NCBI GenBank assembly: GCA_964226685.1
Contig: CAXQRU010000067.1
Coordinates: 1 to 16,134 of the forward strand
Origin: CAXQRU01 sp964226685
GTDB lineage: Bacteria; Pseudomonadota; Gammaproteobacteria; Pseudomonadales; Cellvibrionaceae
DNA: 16,134 bases
Reading direction: 5' to 3'
The notes under the pieces are model-generated. The model was given only the letters and a program-made list of their open reading frames with translations. It had not been told where the DNA came from and made no database searches. The translations under genes were made by a program, and so were the position numbers. Positions 13,695 to 16,134 of the stretch are shown piece by piece; position 1 is the first letter of the stretch, and each line of letters starts with the position of its first letter.

Positions 13695-15026
13695 ATGTCT
13701 AAAGATTCCCCCCGCGTTGGCTTTGTGTCCCTGGGTTGCCCCAAGGCTTTGGTCGATTCTGAACGTATTTTAACCCAGCTTCGAACCGAAGGTTATGAGG
13801 TAGTGGGCCAGTATCAAGATGCCGATGTGGTCGTGGTTAATACCTGCGGCTTTATCGATAGTGCGAAACAAGAGTCGCTCGATGCCATTGGCGAGGCTTT
13901 AAGTGAAAATGGCCGTGTGATTGTGACCGGTTGCATGGGGGGAAATGAGTCGGCCATTCGCGATGTGCACCCTGATGTCGTTGCAGTGACTGGTCCGCAG
14001 CAGTATGAGGCTGTGGTCAATGCGGTGCACGAGGTGGTGCCGCCCAAAAAAGATCACAACCCGTTTGTGGATATTGTGCCACCCCAGGGCATTAAGCTCA
14101 CCCCCAGGCACTATGCTTATCTGAAAATTTCTGAAGGCTGCAATCATCGTTGCAGCTTTTGTATTATTCCCTCGCTTCGTGGTGATCTGGTCAGTCGAGG
14201 TATTGGCGAGGTCATGGATGAGGCCGAGCGCTTAAAAGCGGCGGGTACCAAGGAGCTACTGGTGGTGAGCCAAGATACCTCAGCTTATGGGATTGATACC
14301 AAGTTCCGCACTGGCTTTTGGCAAGGGCGCCCCTTGAAAACACAATTTTTAACGCTCTGTGAAACCTTGGGCGAGCTGGGTATTTGGGTACGCTTACACT
14401 ATGTGTATCCATACCCGCATGTGGATAACGTCATCCCGTTGATGGCCGAAGGCAAGATTTTACCGTATCTGGACATCCCCTTTCAGCACGCCAGCCCGCG
14501 CTTGTTGAAAGATATGAAGCGCCCCGCGCACGATGCGAAAACCTTAGAGCGTATCAAGCGTTGGCGAGAAATTTGCCCAGAGCTGACGATTCGCTCCACA
14601 TTCATCACGGGCTTCCCTGGTGAGACGGAGGACGATTTTAAATACTTACTCGATTGGCTCGATGAAGCGCAGCTTGATCGCATCGGTTGCTTTCAATACT
14701 CGCCCGTTGAAGGCGCTACTGCCAATGAGTTGCCCAATCATGTGCCCGATGAGATCAAACAGGCTCGCTGGGAGCAGTTGATGGCCCACTCTCAAAAAAT
14801 TTCCACGAACCGTTTGGCGAAAAAAGTCGGTACGGTGCAATCGGTGATTATTGATGAGGTCGATGATGAGGGGGCGATTGGCCGCAGTCAGGGCGATGCG
14901 CCTGAAATTGATGGCTTAGTTTATCTAAATGATGAATTTTCCCTAGCGCCAGGGGATATTGTCAAAACGACGATCACGCACAGTGATGAATACGATTTAT
15001 GGGCAGAAAAAATGGAGGAAAAATGA
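13695..15026 (+). CDS. rimO: Ribosomal protein S12 methylthiotransferase RimO
   Basis: RimO is a radical SAM enzyme that adds a methylthio group to the conserved aspartate (Asp88 in E. coli) of ribosomal protein S12. The 443 residues begin with the MTTase domain, in which Cys15 (SLGCPKALVDSE), Cys51 (NTCGFI) and Cys80 (TGCMGG) would bind the second iron-sulfur cluster. The radical SAM motif is CNHRCSFC, with Cys149, Cys153 and Cys156. RLHYVYPYPH and PYLDIPFQHASPRLLKDMKR are typical RimO/MiaB-family stretches, and a TRAM domain follows (about 377-440). SLGCPKALVDSE and the overall length favour RimO over MiaB. All key residues are present. The downstream lipoprotein gene overlaps its stop by 4 bases. 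Confidence 0.97.
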   Translation: MSKDSPRVGFVSLGCPKALVDSERILTQLRTEGYEVVGQYQDADVVVVNTCGFIDSAKQESLDAIGEALSENGRVIVTGCMGGNESAIRDVHPDVVAVTGPQQYEAVVNAVHEVVPPKKDHNPFVDIVPPQGIKLTPRHYAYLKISEGCNHRCSFCIIPSLRGDLVSRGIGEVMDEAERLKAAGTKELLVVSQDTSAYGIDTKFRTGFWQGRPLKTQFLTLCETLGELGIWVRLHYVYPYPHVDNVIPLMAEGKILPYLDIPFQHASPRLLKDMKRPAHDAKTLERIKRWREICPELTIRSTFITGFPGETEDDFKYLLDWLDEAQLDRIGCFQYSPVEGATANELPNHVPDEIKQARWEQLMAHSQKISTNRLAKKVGTVQSVIIDEVDDEGAIGRSQGDAPEIDGLVYLNDEFSLAPGDIVKTTITHSDEYDLWAEKMEEK

Positions 15027-15508
15027 AAAATACATCATTGAACTACATTTTATCCTTGCTTTGCGTCACAGTGCTCGCCGGTTGTGGCGGCACAAACCCC
15101 GTGAAGCCAGACCCTGATCCGGGCAGCGCTCAGCCGACAGTGACTGATGCGGTATTTATAGAATCTACCGAGTTTTTTAATAACCACTCCGGTTCTGTGA
15201 GTATGCGAGCCCCTCTTAATGATCGCGGTTTACTTAAAGATGGCTACCAATTTCAGTTTCGCTCCAAAGATAAAGTGGCGATTAAAAATATTGTGATTGT
15301 GGTGGGCGGACAGCGTATTGTTCTGGAGCAGGGGGTGCGTTATATCACGCCCAGTCGTGGTTTGAATTTTGTGCTGACCCTTAATGACTCTCTATTTATG
15401 AGTGCAGAAAGCCCTGCAACCCTGTTGTTTAACTACGATGGAGATAGCAAGGTGATTGAGATCCGTGATCATAAGTTTGGTGTGTTTATGGCAGGGGGAG
15501 ATGCCTAG
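15023..15508 (+). CDS. Small lipoprotein of unknown function
   Basis: ATG 15023 overlaps the rimO stop (ATGA) and has GGAGG just upstream. It gives 161 residues and a proper N terminus, so I prefer it to the in-frame ATG at 14999. The first 20 residues are a lipoprotein signal (Lys, then a hydrophobic stretch ending LAG) with the lipid-modified Cys21. A short Gly/Pro/Asp linker (NPVKPDPDPGS) follows, then a domain of about 125 residues with many predicted strands (KIAIKN-type and VIVVGGQRIVLEQGVRY stretches). It is probably periplasmic and attached to a membrane; position +2 is Gly, not Asp, which favours the outer membrane. I recognise no family. The coupling to rimO suggests shared transcription, not necessarily a shared role. 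Confidence 0.8.
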   Translation: MKNTSLNYILSLLCVTVLAGCGGTNPVKPDPDPGSAQPTVTDAVFIESTEFFNNHSGSVSMRAPLNDRGLLKDGYQFQFRSKDKVAIKNIVIVVGGQRIVLEQGVRYITPSRGLNFVLTLNDSLFMSAESPATLLFNYDGDSKVIEIRDHKFGVFMAGGDA

Positions 15509-15526
15509 CTCTTCTGAGCTAGGCAT
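15501..15526. terminator. Perfect 11-bp hairpin between convergent lipoprotein and OMP genes
   Basis: ATGCCTAGCTC (15501-15511) and GAGCTAGGCAT (15516-15526) form a perfect stem around TTCT. The TAG stop of the lipoprotein gene lies in the left arm, and the stop of the opposing gene is 9 bases away. There is no T-tract on either side. It could be a shared, atypical terminator or protect both 3' ends. Confidence 0.55.
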
Positions 15527-15534
15527 AAAATGCC

Positions 15535-16062
15535 TTAGAACTGGTAGTTAAGGCCAAAGCTTACCGCATCAGTTTCAACGTCAATGGGGAAGTTGTCATA
15601 GTCACCATCTGGGTAGACGGTGTACTCAAGGGTGAGCGCTAGGTTGGAGCTGATGCTGTAATTAGAGCCAACCCCATAGATCGCGCCGCTCGCATCGGCG
15701 TCATCACCATCGCTGTCGCTATAATCTGCTTGAGCGTAACCCAGTTTAGCAAAAAGCTCGAAGCTATCGCTTATGGGTAGGATGCCAACGGCTGAAACAC
15801 CAACAATGCTGTCCAATTCAAAATCATAAACACCGCCGACAGAGTCATCGCTCACGCCGAAACCTACTAGACCTTCAACAGCAAAATTGCGGTGGAATTT
15901 GTGGCCAAAAACAAGATTCAAAGAGGTGGGTTGGGCATCAGCGCTGGCGCCGAAAATAGTGTGTTCAGTATCCAATACTGAGAAAGAGCCGCCAACGTAC
16001 CAATCACCTGCATTAGCAGCAGCAGAAAGGGCCAATAAACCGGTTAAAAAAACTTTTTTCAT
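15535..16062 (-). CDS. Outer-membrane beta-barrel protein
   Basis: This 175-residue protein starts with a typical Sec signal peptide (MKKVFLTGLLALSAAANA, with likely cleavage before GDWYVGG). The rest alternates short amphipathic strands: GDWYVGGSFSVL, TSLNLVFGHKF, NFAVEGLVGFGV, ELFAKLGYAQADY, GAIYGVGSNY, LALTLEYTVY and VSFGLNYQF. It ends in the C-terminal phenylalanine recognised by the Bam machinery. This pattern fits a small eight-stranded porin-like barrel (OmpA-like/OMP_b-brl). Acidic loops (DSDGDDADAS) would face outside. AAGGAG lies 8 bases before the ATG. The role is unknown; a structural or adhesion function is possible. It is its own transcription unit, facing rimO and the lipoprotein gene. 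Confidence 0.88.
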   Translation of the reverse strand: MKKVFLTGLLALSAAANAGDWYVGGSFSVLDTEHTIFGASADAQPTSLNLVFGHKFHRNFAVEGLVGFGVSDDSVGGVYDFELDSIVGVSAVGILPISDSFELFAKLGYAQADYSDSDGDDADASGAIYGVGSNYSISSNLALTLEYTVYPDGDYDNFPIDVETDAVSFGLNYQF

Positions 16063-16107
16063 TGTAAATCTCCTTAATTCACCCAGTACTCATTGTGTTC
16101 CTTGGGT

Positions 16108-16113
16108 GTTATA
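16108..16113 (-). promoter_or_regulatory. Possible -10 box of the outer-membrane protein gene
   Basis: TATAAC on the minus strand lies about 46 bases before the ATG in an AT-rich stretch and matches the -10 consensus at 5 of 6 bases. The -35 region would fall at the window edge and cannot be checked. Confidence 0.35.
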
Positions 16114-16134
16114 AAAATTAAAATCACTTTTTTG

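Noticed and set aside
13899..14147. Minus-strand ORFs within rimO (also 13814-14047, 14212-14412, 14483-14683, 14646-14840)
   Set aside because: All lie opposite conserved RimO coding sequence including its cysteine motifs, and none has supporting signals.

Overview
The window looks like a chromosomal segment of a gammaproteobacterium, probably a free-living or marine one. The genes that suggest this are a RimO of gammaproteobacterial type, a QmcA/NfeD pair, a YaiI-family protein, a DUF2238 (YjdF-type) membrane protein, a chemoreceptor, an FG-GAP protein remnant and an outer-membrane beta-barrel protein. No rRNA, tRNA or CRISPR array was seen. The placement is inferred from gene families and gene style, not from a marker search.

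Layout. (1) 1-125: right end of an IS66-family insertion sequence, with the last 29 codons of its transposase and a terminal inverted repeat ending at 125. It has cut off the front of a methyl-accepting chemotaxis protein gene (126-1709). (2) 1769-2275, minus strand: a remnant of an FG-GAP/VCBS-type protein with no proper start. (3) 2400-3838, plus strand: a compact cluster of yaiI, an unknown three-helix membrane protein and a DUF2238 membrane protein. (4) 3865-5273, minus strand: qmcA followed by an NfeD-type partner, facing cluster 3 across a perfect hairpin. (5) 5481-5921: an orphan 146-residue basic protein with its own ribosome binding site and a strong terminator. (6) 6003-13555, minus strand: a type I restriction-modification operon in the order hsdR (front part), hsdR (motor part), an AlbA_2/ATPase/winged-helix protein, hsdM, hsdS. 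(7) 13695-15508, plus strand: rimO translationally coupled to a small lipoprotein gene. (8) 15535-16062, minus strand: an outer-membrane beta-barrel protein.

The restriction operon is the most interesting region. Its genes are tightly packed, with 4-base GTGA overlaps at hsdM/hsdS and, if a GTG start is used, at hsdR/AlbA_2. The endonuclease subunit is split by one in-frame TAA codon. Homology reads straight through it in the same frame, separating the nuclease half from the motor half. Either the system now only methylates, or the two halves work as separate chains. Between the motor and hsdM sits a protein with a Schlafen-like AlbA_2 domain, an ATPase-like domain and a C-terminal winged helix. 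It could be an operon regulator or an extra effector. Two similar tandem dyads lie in the divergent promoter region between hsdR and rimO.

Two genes at the left edge (the chemoreceptor and the FG-GAP protein) have lost their 5' ends. This left flank therefore looks like a decaying, mobile-element-disturbed region, next to ordinary housekeeping genes.
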